From the NCBI GenBank assembly GCA_023052935.1, contig CM041298.1, positions 20,370,871 through 20,434,870 on the forward strand: a stretch of DNA of 64,000 nt, given 5' to 3'. The notes under the pieces were generated by a model. The model was not told where the DNA came from and ran no database searches. It worked only from the letters and a program-made list of their open reading frames with translations. Positions within the stretch are counted from its first letter, which is position 1, and each line of letters begins with the position of its first letter. A program made the translations under genes and the position numbers. Positions 1 through 9,833 of this stretch are shown here, one piece after another. The DNA is from Piezodorus guildinii (Eukaryota; Arthropoda; Insecta; Hemiptera; Pentatomidae).

Positions 1-1
1 A

Positions 2-442
2 CTGAAATGACAAGAAACTGCTCGTCGCTTTCGGTTACTTCAACACTCACTTGACAAACGCTCTAACCTCCTACTTAACTACAAAAGACTCATCTACATG
101 ACAATCATAAGGCCTATATGGACTTACGGAGTTGAGTTTTGGGGCTCCACTAAACCATCAAATTCTTCCCGTATCCAATCCTTACAATCCATAATCCTTC
201 GCAAAATCCTTAACGCTCCTTACTTTATCACAAATAAACTCATCCATAAAGACCTAAATGTAACTGATCTGGCTCAAACCAGATATCACTCCTTTCATGA
301 AAAACTCCACTCCCACTCTAACCCACTAGTTTCAATCCTGGCTTCCTCTTCGATTCCTGACTATCCTCCGAGGGGTCTGAAAAGAAGATGGCCTCGAGAC
401 CTTCTAGTTTTGAATAGTTACAGGAGTGCTACCATTGGGTAG
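2..442 (+). pseudogene. Jockey-A reverse transcriptase C-terminal fragment
   Basis: The frame ending at 442 encodes the post-catalytic part of a Jockey-type reverse transcriptase. It includes the thumb-like stretch with RPIWTYG and the end motif RRWPRDLL. The same frame is open back to position 2 except for TGA at 8-10, where the related copy at 25775-26776 has Arg. The catalytic YADD region would lie outside the window. A stop inside a 5'-incomplete copy means it cannot encode a working enzyme. Confidence 0.8.
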
Positions 443-512
443 TTCTTCTACAAGTCTTTTTCATGTCATTTTTCTTTTATCATATTAACTTGTTGTATTA
501 TTCAATACAGTT

Positions 513-824
513 AGGGATCACTTGTAGCTGAGTCGGTAGCGTAACAGCCTCCCATGCTAAAGGTCGCGGGTTCAAACCCGCAGGTGGTCCTAGAATTTTT
601 TAATGGGAGTAAAAAATCCTTAGTTACGCCGTCCTTCGGAGGGGACGTTAAAAGGTGGTCCCGAGCCTGTGCGATGTCAGGTACTCGTTAAAGAACCCTG
701 TCCTAATAAAACCGGGATAGGAAAAGTTTAGGACTCCCACTGTAGCATCGTCCGATTAGCCATAGTAGCATAAAGTGACGTTAAATAAAATAAACAAACA
801 AAAAAAAAATAATAATAAATAAAC
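513..824 (+). mobile_element. SINE-A, tRNA-derived, in the Jockey-A 3' UTR
   Basis: This is a ~290-bp short interspersed element with a tRNA-like head, a family-specific body and a tail of TTAAATAAA/ACAAAC-type repeats. It is flanked by a 16-bp target duplication, attattcaRtacagtt, at 497-512 and 825-840 with one mismatch. That shows it inserted into a pre-existing Jockey-A 3' UTR. Related copies occur at 4857, 7581, 24984, 38373, 52742, 58015 and 59955. SINEs encode no protein and borrow LINE reverse transcriptase; the partner LINE is not identified here. Confidence 0.9.
525..579 (+). promoter_or_regulatory. Internal RNA polymerase III promoter (A and B boxes) of SINE-A
   Basis: An A-box-like stretch (TAGCTGAGTCGGTAGCG, 525-541) and a B box (GGTTCAAACCC, 569-579) are spaced as in tRNA genes. 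The downstream sequence does not fold into a complete tRNA, so this is a SINE head rather than a tRNA gene. Confidence 0.75.
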
Positions 825-1018
825 ATTATTCAGTACAGTTGTAAATTTCAATAAATTATTTTTAAAAAGTTTCCTAAAAAACCTGATTTTTTTTTATTTG
901 TTATTCGGATTCCACGCATCTTGAAAAGTAAGCTCTCAAATTTTGAGGGGGGTTATTTGTATTTTATTTTTTGGTGGAACATAGAGATTAACTATTGAAA
1001 ATAATAAACCAAATTATT

Positions 1019-1066
1019 AACAACAGAGGTAAGTAAAAGTCGTTTGTTGTGTGCAAGATATTTTTT
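1019..1066 (+). repeat. M-family 3' end remnant
   Basis: The stretch with GAGGTAAGTAAAAGTCG followed by a degenerate copy of the terminal GCACCAGATTTT matches the 3' end of the M family (full copies at 22236 and 36957). Only the terminal ~50 bp is recognisable. Confidence 0.5.
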
Positions 1067-1785
1067 AATTTAGTCCGGGCTATAAATTTAGTAAATTTTC
1101 GTGTGACTCAAGTATTGGAATTGGAGATGGAACCAACCGAGTGTTTTCAGATTGAATTGAATTCATTTCAAGTCAGAGCGTAAGTTTAAAACAATAGACC
1201 GAATTAGACAGCAGAGGACTCCAGTGGGCGTCTGCCTTCTGAAGCCTCAGCAGCTAGACAAAGGACTCTTAGACTCCAAGGGTCACAGAATTCTGGTCCT
1301 TTACAGTGGGAGTCAATCCATTTATACCTCCTTCCTAGGACCAAAGGGCTCGATTCAGGATTTCTCTTGAACCAGGATTCCAGAAGTCAGGATAAAAGAG
1401 TTGGGTCTCGCGTGGCATCCGGTAGTTTAGCCGTGATACAGTGGGGATCGTTTGGACTCGAGATACACCTAACTCTTCCCTCTAGGCACTCCACGCAGGT
1501 ACAGATATTCAAGCTGACAAGGAAATATGACTAGGCCTCCAGTGTGTAACAGAAAAAAAAAATCTGGAGCACGCATCACATAAGTTTCAGTAACTAGACT
1601 ACTTAAAATAACAATAAGAGTTATAGCAATATATGGTACACTGATAAAAAAAAAAATCTATAGTAAAAAGAAATATATCATATATCAGTTATCTTAAATA
1701 AATGCACATATGTAAATAAATAGAAAAGTTTAAAATAAAAATCCAATACAAGCTACATACAATTCACTTACACTAATTCAAATAA
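1067..1785. other. No recognised feature
   Basis: About 1180-1540 is noticeably richer in G and C than its surroundings but has no ORF or motif I recognise. The rest is AT-rich. Confidence 0.4.
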
Positions 1786-2345
1786 TTTTTTTTTTTAAAT
1801 TTGATTTATTGTAATTTACAAATTTATTAAAGAACACAATAAGTAAATATGTAGAATGAAAATAAAAAGTCATGAAAATGTCTTAAGAAAGAACTACCCA
1901 GTGGTAGCACACCACTAACTATATTTAAGGCAGTAGGTCCCAAGGCCACCTTTTTTCAGGGATATCTAAGGAAGATAAAATACGGAAATGTGGGTTTGTA
2001 TGGGAAGGGAGTTTAGAATGAAAAGAGGAGTATCTCGGGCTATGTCTGCAACAAATGGGATCTTTAGGTCATTATAGAGGAGTTTATTTGTGACAAAATA
2101 AGAAGCATTCAGGATTTTGGATTGTGAGGACTGGATGGGTTACGAATTTGATGGTTTCGTAGAGCCCCAAAGCTGGATTCCATATGTCCAAATAGGTCTG
2201 ATAATAGTGATGTAAATAGATAAATAAAGTCTTTTGTAATATAATGGAAGATTTGACAGTTTGTCTAGTAAGTGTTGTAGTAATCGATATCTTCGAGTAG
2301 TTTCTTGTCGTTTCACTCTTGCGTGAGGATTAAAATAAATTTAAA
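1786..2345 (-). mobile_element. Jockey-A LINE, 5'-truncated copy with pseudogene ORF2 end
   Basis: Read on the minus strand, this contains a decayed reverse transcriptase C-terminus (RPIWTYG and TNKLL-type motifs near 2070-2200), then the family 3' UTR and an A-rich tail at about 1786-1797. It aligns with 25635-26780 and with 1-868. The coding frame is interrupted several times, so it is dead. The 5' truncation point is near 2345. Confidence 0.75.
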
Positions 2346-2536
2346 AAAAAATTATATTACCTTAAGGTTTTTTTTTTTTTTTGCATTTTAGTTCTTCATA
2401 CATCCATGATCAGCACATGATTATCCAATATTTACTGATCAGTAATTAATATTGTTTATTTATTCCTATATATGTTCCTTTATTGCATATAGGAACTTTG
2501 TCATACTTACGATTAACGATTCAACCTTAAAATTAT

Positions 2537-3874
2537 TTTATTTTTTTTAACTTCATTTATTGATTTGCACCTGTCAGCAGTAGTGTGACAATCAGCAAAT
2601 AGGATGAAATAATAAACAAAATAATGACATGTCAGGCATGAGGAAGGACAATACCCAGCAGCACGTCTTCTCGTCACGTTTATTTCATGTATGGTGTCCA
2701 GCATTTTTGAATTGATTGAATTCTTTATTTTATGTCAGAGTGTTAATAAGGCTATTATTATATGATTAGGGGCCACTTGAAGTGTTCATAGCTTGAGTGA
2801 AGTAAGCGAGCTCTTGGAGAAGGCTCAAAAGGGGCTGAATCAGATTATTCAACCCTCTAATTATTTGTGAAATATGGGATGAATTTTCACCTGAAGACGG
2901 CTGCTGTGGTATTTTCCTCCTCATACCCGAGCCTGTTGGTTCGTTGTTGGGAGGCGGAAATGCCTAATTTGGTCCCATCTGGAGGGATGATGATTCCCGT
3001 GGCTGGTTTGGTGGGTCCCAATGGCTGGAGTGGTGGTTCCAGTGACTCTAGTGCTGGTTCCTGTTGTCGAGTCGGAGCTCTCAGCTGCTGAACTGGCAAC
3101 TCTATCTTACCATTATCCTATTTTGGTCGGTTGATACATGTTTTTTGACGGAGATCTGGAAATTCGTCGAAATTTCGTGATGGAGGATGAGGTCGTTCGG
3201 AGGTGTGTATTCATGATGTTCGTTGAATCCTCAACAAAACTTGGCACCCACGGTAGTTGGCTGGATGTCCTCCCTGGCAGTTGGCGCATGTCGCTGGTGT
3301 TTCCTTAGCCTTTGCACAAGTTGCACTGGCGTGGCTAAGACCACATCTTACACAACGTGGAGGGTGGTTACAGTACGACTTCGTGTGTCCGTACTGCTGG
3401 CATCTGATACACTGTGGTACGACTCTTCTTTTTCTTGGTTCTTCTACTCTTATTTTTGTATAGAATATAGATGGAATCTCAAAAAAATGTTTTCATTGTA
3501 GGTTGATTTGAAGATGTCAACGAAAAACATTGGTAGTGGGTTTTTTAACCTAGAAATCACATTAGTTACGTTTACAACATTGTAACCATATTTTTTTTTT
3601 ACCATATTATTTAAGTAAGTGTTACTTACTGTAATGGGCTTGTCATTTCTTGCAATTGTTGTTTTTTGCCTACGTGGATCCCTGGATTCAGCTGGCGAGT
3701 TCCTTTTCTTACCAGTAACTAAGGCCCAGGCATCACGTAATGTTTCATTCCGATTAAAGCCTAATACACCTTCCCTACTTTCTCGAACACACTGCGTTGA
3801 GGTGGGGTGCATTTCAGCTGTAGGTCTCACCTTTGACTTCCAATGGAGACTTAGGACCCTTCAGTCTTCAATTT
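2537..3874 (-). mobile_element. GO1: ORF1-only Jockey-type element, 5'-truncated copy
   Basis: On the minus strand this element runs from an ORF1 region (3874 downward) straight into a 3' UTR and A-rich tail at about 2537-2549, with no ORF2 endonuclease or reverse transcriptase between. Short direct repeats (ttaaaatt) lie on both sides and fit a target duplication. It shares the same ORF1-to-3'UTR junction with GO2 (9834-11590). Compared with GO2 it lacks the 5'-most ~95 bp and has an internal deletion of ~330 bp in ORF1. The 3' UTR resembles that of Jockey-C at 58345-59075. Confidence 0.75.
2887..3830 (-). pseudogene. GO1 ORF1 (gag-like, zinc-knuckle) remnant
   Basis: The open part at 3450-3830 encodes the N-terminal region and the start of a PRE_C2HC-like segment shared with GO2. 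Cys/His zinc-knuckle codons follow at about 3250-3440 in a shifted frame, and a Gln/Pro-rich C-terminal stretch is open at 2887-3099. ORF1 proteins of Jockey elements bind the element RNA and form the transport particle. Frameshifts and the internal deletion make this copy non-functional. The start codon is uncertain: the frame opens with GTG at 3830 and an internal ATG lies 18 bp further in. Confidence 0.65.
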
Positions 3875-4284
3875 AAAATTTATAGAAAACCAAGTTAAAA
3901 TAAAATAATATAACAGCATAAACAATAAAGCTATAAATAATTTATAATATGTAAGTATTGATATTTTTATTTAAAAAAATAAAAGGGATATACTTGATTA
4001 TCCATAATAAACAATAAGCAGTTAATTTAAAATAAATAATGGAGCTGAATTACAAAAGTACATTCATATTTCATCTTGTATAGTGATTCACCTATTTAAA
4101 GTTGCCATCTCTGCGGGTTTGTGCCGGTTTAGGAGAACGATTTTTTTTTTCCTTTCAGCTCTTGCTTTTTTTTACCAATCTTGTCCCTATAAATCCAGTT
4201 TCTATGTTTTAAATGTTTTTTTTTTATACTTTATGAACGTATTATTGTCTTTAATCGGTCAAAAGTGACCAGTATGAAAACAAG
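3875..4284. other. AT-rich spacer, nothing recognised
   Basis: Runs of A and T with only short chance ORFs. No repeat end or motif recognised. Confidence 0.4.
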
Positions 4285-4668
4285 AATTGAGACGTTGATT
4301 TCCAAAAGGTACTAAAGGACATTTTTTACGAAATTGATTTTTTTACATATTTGTAATCTCCTCATTTAGTTTTGTCTAAATATTCTATTTGATGTTATCT
4401 GATGAATTCTCAAGTCCTTAAAAAACACGATTTAGAAATGCGGTCAATTTCTAAAAGTACTAATTACGCATTTATTTTCGTTCTAAATCATTCTAAAAAA
4501 ATTCATTTCATAACTTTAATATGATGTTATTATTATAGTAAAAAAATAATTCTAAGGCAAAAAGACCCAAATTAGCTGGTTTAATAATATAGTAATGAGA
4601 GATTTTCGCGCTTCCTGTAAAATTTCCTAGAATGGATATAGTACCTTTTGGAAATCAACGTCTCAATT
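4285..4668. mobile_element. MITE with 29-bp perfect terminal inverted repeats
   Basis: Positions 4285-4313 and 4640-4668 are exact reverse complements, reading AATTGAGACGTTGATTTCC and onward to ..AAAGGTACT from the left. The outermost AATT is palindromic, so it may be a target duplication with a 25-bp repeat inside it. The 384-bp body is AT-rich and non-coding, as expected of a non-autonomous DNA element. The superfamily is not assigned. Confidence 0.7.
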
Positions 4669-4856
4669 ATCGCCTGATACTCTAAATTTGTTGATAAATT
4701 AATTTGTTCTACTATTTTTTTTTAATATTTGACTAAACCAACATACCTATAGATAATTAGAAATAATGTTTTTTGTAATACATAATTATGCCAAACATAA
4801 TTATTAAAAGTTACTAATTATAACATTCTGAATACTTTCTTTTTTTTTTTTTTTTC

Positions 4857-5141
4857 CGGGGTTGTTGCTGTGTGGCTAGCGTAACAGCCTCCCATGCTTA
4901 AGGCCACGGGTTCAAACCCGCAGGTGGTCCTAGAATTTTTCAATGTGAGTAAAAAATCCTTAGTTACGCCGTCCTTCAGAGGGGACGTTAAAAGGTGATC
5001 CCGAGCCTGTGCGATGTCAGGTACTCGTTAAAGATCCCTATCCTAATAAAACCTGGATAGGCAAAATTTAGGACTCCCACTGTAGCATCGTCCGATTAGC
5101 CGTAGTAGCATAAAGTGACGTAAGATAAATAAATACTTTTT
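4857..5141 (+). mobile_element. SINE-A copy
   Basis: Near full-length copy with the B box GGTTCAAACCC and the conserved body through the GACGTAAGATAAATAAAT-type tail. The 5' tRNA-like head is altered and preceded by a T run. No clear target duplication was found. Confidence 0.85.
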
Positions 5142-7079
5142 TTTCGAATTTCGTTTATCTTTTTTAATTGTGATTTGGAAGGTACCTACTCCTCTTCTAT
5201 ATCGAGGGGGGAGGGGAAGGAGTTAGTTTGCCGGAAAAACCCGTAACCCTTATATACGATTTCTCCTACCAAAAAAAGTGATCTAAGTAAAAGTTGCTGG
5301 AAATGGGGCGTGCAATAAATAACGACGTTAAATCATAGGGTTCCAATTTAAAAAAAGTGTCTTCTGGGGAAGCCCGTACATCAAAATTAAAATCCGAATT
5401 CATGAATTGATTCCTCTTTAAAAAATGACGAGGGTTTATGTTTAACATTTTTTCGGTAACCAACAGTCTGGCAATGAAACTGCTATGTCCAACAATGTGT
5501 GTTTTGCCCCAGAGCGGGCTGTTAGCCTAGAAGCAGTACGAATCACTAGAAGACCTTTTTTTGTTTTCTTTCACACAACACCAACCTCTGGATCTGCTAT
5601 CAGTAGACGTGATAGTGTATAAATATTTTATTCACCAGAAAGACCAAAGTATAATTTTAACCAAACTGGTCTTGAACCTGAAATAGAAAATTTATTGGGG
5701 CTTTTGGATAATTTGTCTTCTTAAAAGAGCTTAGCGAGCTAACGCAATGCTTTGTCTTGCGTTTAAGGACCATTTAGCCCTCTTCGAACTTGACGTTACT
5801 TGTTGATGTACGCTGGGATCGTCTCGATGCTGAGTAGGGGTCCGAAATGGACCCTTGAGGGCGGACAGACAATAATTTCCCTTGGCATTGTGGAAGGGCC
5901 GCCATGAATCAAGGGCACACCAAGCTATTCATTAGCCTAAGCAGCGACCCATTATTAGCATCGCCATGGCATGCCATATTATATATAACGATGCATCAAC
6001 CCGATTGATATCAGGTCTAGAGCATTACATCAAGTTGCATATCTCCAAATGCATTCCTTCAATGTAATATGTAAATCGGGCAGCACATACCCTCCACGCC
6101 TCAGTATTCTACAATCGTAAATATACATACATTTATTCATATATATATATATTGATGTACGTTCTCATTAGGCCATTTAATATTAAGGATAAATTACTAG
6201 TTGTATTTAGTTGTATCTAGTTGTATTGCTTCGCACAGGTACAATTCAAATGTCGTGCCATTTAAAAAACTTTAGTTTGGCCAATTAAAAGTTTATTACT
6301 TTGGGATTAAGAATTCATCGTAATGAAAATTGAACTTAGCAAGAAAATATTATGTTTATTATTGCTATGTTTTTGACCGGCTGATTTTCTAAGGCAGCGA
6401 TAGCTTCAAAAACTAGCTTATTTGATATATTTAATGTAAATCATTGGATTTCCTTTCCAAAGGTTTCGTGTTTACCAATCCCAGTAGGTGGCATGCAGGG
6501 TAAGATTAAATTAGACGTGTTTTAATAAATGACATTATTATTTACATTAACTTAAACATATATAATATATTTACACAATGGTTGAGAATACTGAGGGATT
6601 TCTTATAGTTGATCTTGCCAAACAATATTACAAATAAAGATTACCTTCTGACACTTTGTCGGCTGGCGGAGGTGGAAATAATCTCAGGCGTTCGTCCTAT
6701 GCTCTCAGATCTCTAGCTGCTCTTTCTGACCTCCAGATGGACATCTCTTTTTCTGTATGGAACTCGGCTCACATCTTCTTAAGGACAAAACTTGACTGCT
6801 CTTTTCGAATCTTCTCCTCATTGTCGTCACCTCGGGAAAGGCTGATCTGGGAAGTGCCCCATGCCGGGGGTCCTTTGTCCTACTGTCTAGGAAGTTTCCC
6901 GAGGTATATATTGCTGGGGGGGCCCATGGAAGTAAACGCCTTTTGATGTTTTGCCGAAAAAGGTTCGTAATCTTTAATTGTTTAATATTAAAATATTTAA
7001 TAATGAACTCCCCTCAGTACCCTCAATACATTACATTATATAAAGTCTACTAACAACCTCCTATATTTAATCATCAATC
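5142..7079. other. No recognised gene or element
   Basis: Contains a 65-codon minus-strand ORF (5266-5463) and a 96-codon plus-strand ORF (6656-6946). Neither has motifs I recognise and both could be chance. A moderately GC-richer piece lies at about 5740-6000. No SINE, LINE or M-family similarity was found by eye. Confidence 0.4.
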
Positions 7080-7560
7080 TTATATCAATGCTAATCAGAT
7101 GATTTGGTAATTTTTATAGAATCGTCAAAATTAAATTAACTTTAGAAGAAGAAAATTTAAAATATCGACATTTAAGCCCTGTCAGACTATTTCAAACAGA
7201 ATGAAATTTACATGATTTTAGAGTCCATTTATTTTTAAATCGATATAGTGAGTTTAATCAAAATCGTTAGTTTTTTTTTTGTTTTTTTTAAGAAAATCTT
7301 AAAAGTGGAAAATGCTTTATACCATGCACTTCCGGTCGGTCGATTTTAGTGAAAAAATGCTTTAACATCTCGGGCGTATAGTTTTTTTAAATACGTCTTT
7401 TCATTTTTGCGCCAGACTTCCTTGATACGGACACACACATACAGACCTTTTTTTGGGACTTGGTTGTTTGGACTCACGGTACGCTAAAACGTGTATTTTC
7501 GTTGAAAACTGGATGGCAATACTTTACCCTACTACACGCTTCATATATAAGAAAGTAAAA
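7080..7560 (-). repeat. M-family partial copy
   Basis: It matches the 5' half of M in reverse orientation, including the blocks around GGGCTTAAATG, the CA-rich microsatellite and the end near AATACTTT. It is diverged, and the far end is missing. Confidence 0.75.
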
Positions 7561-7580
7561 AACAACAGAATATTAAAGGT

Positions 7581-7870
7581 TCTTTGTTTATTTATTATTT
7601 AACGTCACTTTATGCTACTATGGCTAATCGGACGATGCTACAGTAGGAGTCCTAAATTTTGCCTATCCAGGTTTTATTAGGATAGGGATCTTTAACGAGT
7701 ACCTGACATCGCACAGGCTCGAGACCACCTTTTAACGTCCCCTCCGAAGGACGGCGTAACTAAGGATTTTTTACTCCCATTAAAAAATCCTAGGACCACC
7801 TGCGGGTTTGAACCCGTGACCTTTAGCATGAGAGGCTGTTACGCTAGCCACCCAGCTACAAGTGATCCCC
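7581..7870 (-). mobile_element. SINE-A copy with target duplication
   Basis: Full-length copy on the minus strand, from the AAATAAACA-type tail (left) to the GGGATCACTTGTAGCTGG head (right). It is flanked by attaaaggYt (7572-7581 and 7871-7880, one mismatch, one base shared with the tail). Confidence 0.9.
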
Positions 7871-7954
7871 ATTAAAGGCTATGTATAATCATTAAAATAT
7901 GATGTTACTGTTTGAAAGACAGAAAAATCCTCTGGGAATAACTTCATTCATAAT

Positions 7955-8100
7955 ATTATCCAGTATTGTAGGATTCGGTTATTTGGACCCAGAGGACCCT
8001 AAACCGTGTATTTTCGTTGAAAAGAGGAATTTGAAAATTTTCACGATCACAATACTTTCCCTTACTATATATTTCTTGTATAAGTAAGTTTATGTAAAAA
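7955..8100 (-). repeat. M-family 5'-end fragment
   Basis: It carries the M 5' block (TTATTTGGACYC through CTTACTATATAT) in reverse orientation. It is separated from the 7080-7560 fragment by the SINE-A copy and looks like a second M end. Confidence 0.65.
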
Positions 8101-8479
8101 GTTTATCAATGAGATTAATGGACACCTATAATATATTTTTGGACGTCAGAATTCCAAACAGAATGCACCCTTTTCCTTTGCTACCCAACTATTCGAGAGA
8201 CCTGATTTAAATTACGGCGGTCCATAACAAACAGGGAAATAGTTTGAGGTGGCCCGACAGCCGGTTTGAAGAGTTGATTAGGCTATGCAAATCCCATGGC
8301 TCATACCTTCCTCTGAATCAACACTGGCTAATAATGCATGCTTCGTGGAAATTTCGGGCTCGGCCTGTATGAAATATTTGATCAAATAGGATAGTTGAAT
8401 CGAATAGTAATCTTTTGAAATTATGGAATAAGAAATATTTAAAATTTATTGCGCACTTCACATTACTTTCATTAACTTT

Positions 8480-8800
8480 TTTTTTTTAAATTTAATAATA
8501 AACCTTTGTAATCATACAAAAAAAAAATTTACTCCTTCCTCTCAAAATCTGAGGACGTGCATTTAAAGATACCTAGATCCCTTTTCGCGGCTACAAAACT
8601 ACTTGACCAATTTCATCGAAATTCGGCACAAAAAATACCAAGACATTCGGCGATGATCCATACACCTTAGTTTCATTATCAGTTTTAAAGTGGTGGCCGA
8701 TCAAAAACGATTTAATTGACCAACTCAAATATTTTCGAAGTTTGGGATAATTTTTTATAGTTTCTTTTTCTTTGTTCGACTTGTGGAATTTTTATGTATT
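8480..8800. repeat. Diverged repeat shared with 56385-56730
   Basis: Both places carry a similar order of blocks (an actctcaaaat-type start, a GAAACTACTGGAC/AAAACTACTTGACC block, AAATTCGSCACAAA, then CGATGAT). Similarity is partial and judged by eye. No coding sequence was recognised. Confidence 0.4.
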
Positions 8801-8814
8801 TTTTACAAAAACAA

Positions 8815-9730
8815 ATTTTATTCTGGGACTCGGTCCCTTAAGAACGATTGATATGTACAATTAAGATATACAATGAGTGTAGCCAAAAGACCAAAGGATT
8901 ATAATTAATTTTTATTTACAATGATACCAGAAAAAAACATAGATTAAAGTATACAATAAAATAAAAAAGTAAAATAAATAACTTCTTATTGATTAAAGTG
9001 ATGAATAAAAAAAAACATTGAAACTGATTCCTTGACTAAGTTTAATATAAACAATAAATAATAAATTTTCTTTATGAATTGATATTTGATTTCAAATATC
9101 AGGCTTATTGAGCGTCTGTTTGGGACGACAGTAGGTACTGGAAAAGCTTAAACTTAAATGATGGTGGGGAAGAAGCATGGCGGATATGAGTAGATAAGGA
9201 ATTCCAGAGAGAAGCAGAGCGGAAAAGAAAGGTATGATTTAAAGTTTTGTTCTATGGATAGGAATGTAAAGGTCAGAATGGCGCGATCTTTTTTCGAGGG
9301 AGTGGATTGAAGATTTAAATTACAGAAGTCTGTGTGGATATAGGAAGGGAGCTCGGAGTGGATGGTTGGTAAAGGTATCATTGTAGGAAATATTGTCTGC
9401 GGATAGAGGAAAGGAGCCACTTTAACTCGCTGTATAAATAGGTCACATAAGACCTTTTCGGTGTGCCGAGGACAAATCATAAAAATATGTTTATAATTCG
9501 CTTAAGCCTGTCCTCGATCACAATCGAGAGGCCACCATATTCCTTGTAGCCGTAATCAAAGTGGGGAATAATACGGGTGGATAGTGGAAGAAGATGGCGG
9601 GAGCGATGGAAAACATTTAAGGGTACTTATTGTTCTTCGGGAGATTTGGGCGATATAGGGTTTCGAGGAGAGTGTTTGGTCAATGGCAATACCAAGGTTT
9701 TTGACAGAGGAAATTATTTTTATGTATGAG
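8815..9730 (-). mobile_element. CR1-like LINE, 3' fragment
   Basis: Minus-strand sequence aligns with the 3' part of the better preserved CR1-like copy at 52880-55075. Shared blocks encode the reverse transcriptase C-terminus and the short 3' UTR ending in GTCCCAGAATAAA. The reading frame is broken throughout, although 9154-9480 is open by chance or in part. The element is 5'-truncated near 9730. Confidence 0.7.
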
Positions 9731-9833
9731 GTCAAAACTTCGAAACATCGTGAAAAATAAATAAGATTTAAAGAGCTTTAATATGAATAAGGAAGTGATG
9801 CAAGTTAATAATGCATTTTTAAGTATGTACATT

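Larger units (their letters stand above)
1..868 (+). mobile_element. Jockey-A LINE, 3' part, split by a SINE
   Basis: This is the 3' end of a non-LTR retrotransposon cut by the window edge. It holds the end of ORF2 and a 3' UTR that resumes after the SINE-A insertion (513-824) and finishes in an A-rich stretch near 868. The reverse transcriptase tail and 3' UTR match the minus-strand copies at 1786-2345 and 25635-26780, which defines the family used here. Jockey-clade assignment is by motif similarity only. Confidence 0.8.

Noticed and set aside
525..579. tRNA gene
   Set aside because: A and B boxes fit, but the sequence after the B box does not close an acceptor stem and continues into a repeated SINE body. 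The same holds at 13629 and 49060.
6656..6946. Host protein-coding exon
   Set aside because: A 96-codon ORF in a GC-richer patch, but no domain, splice signals or start context convincing enough.
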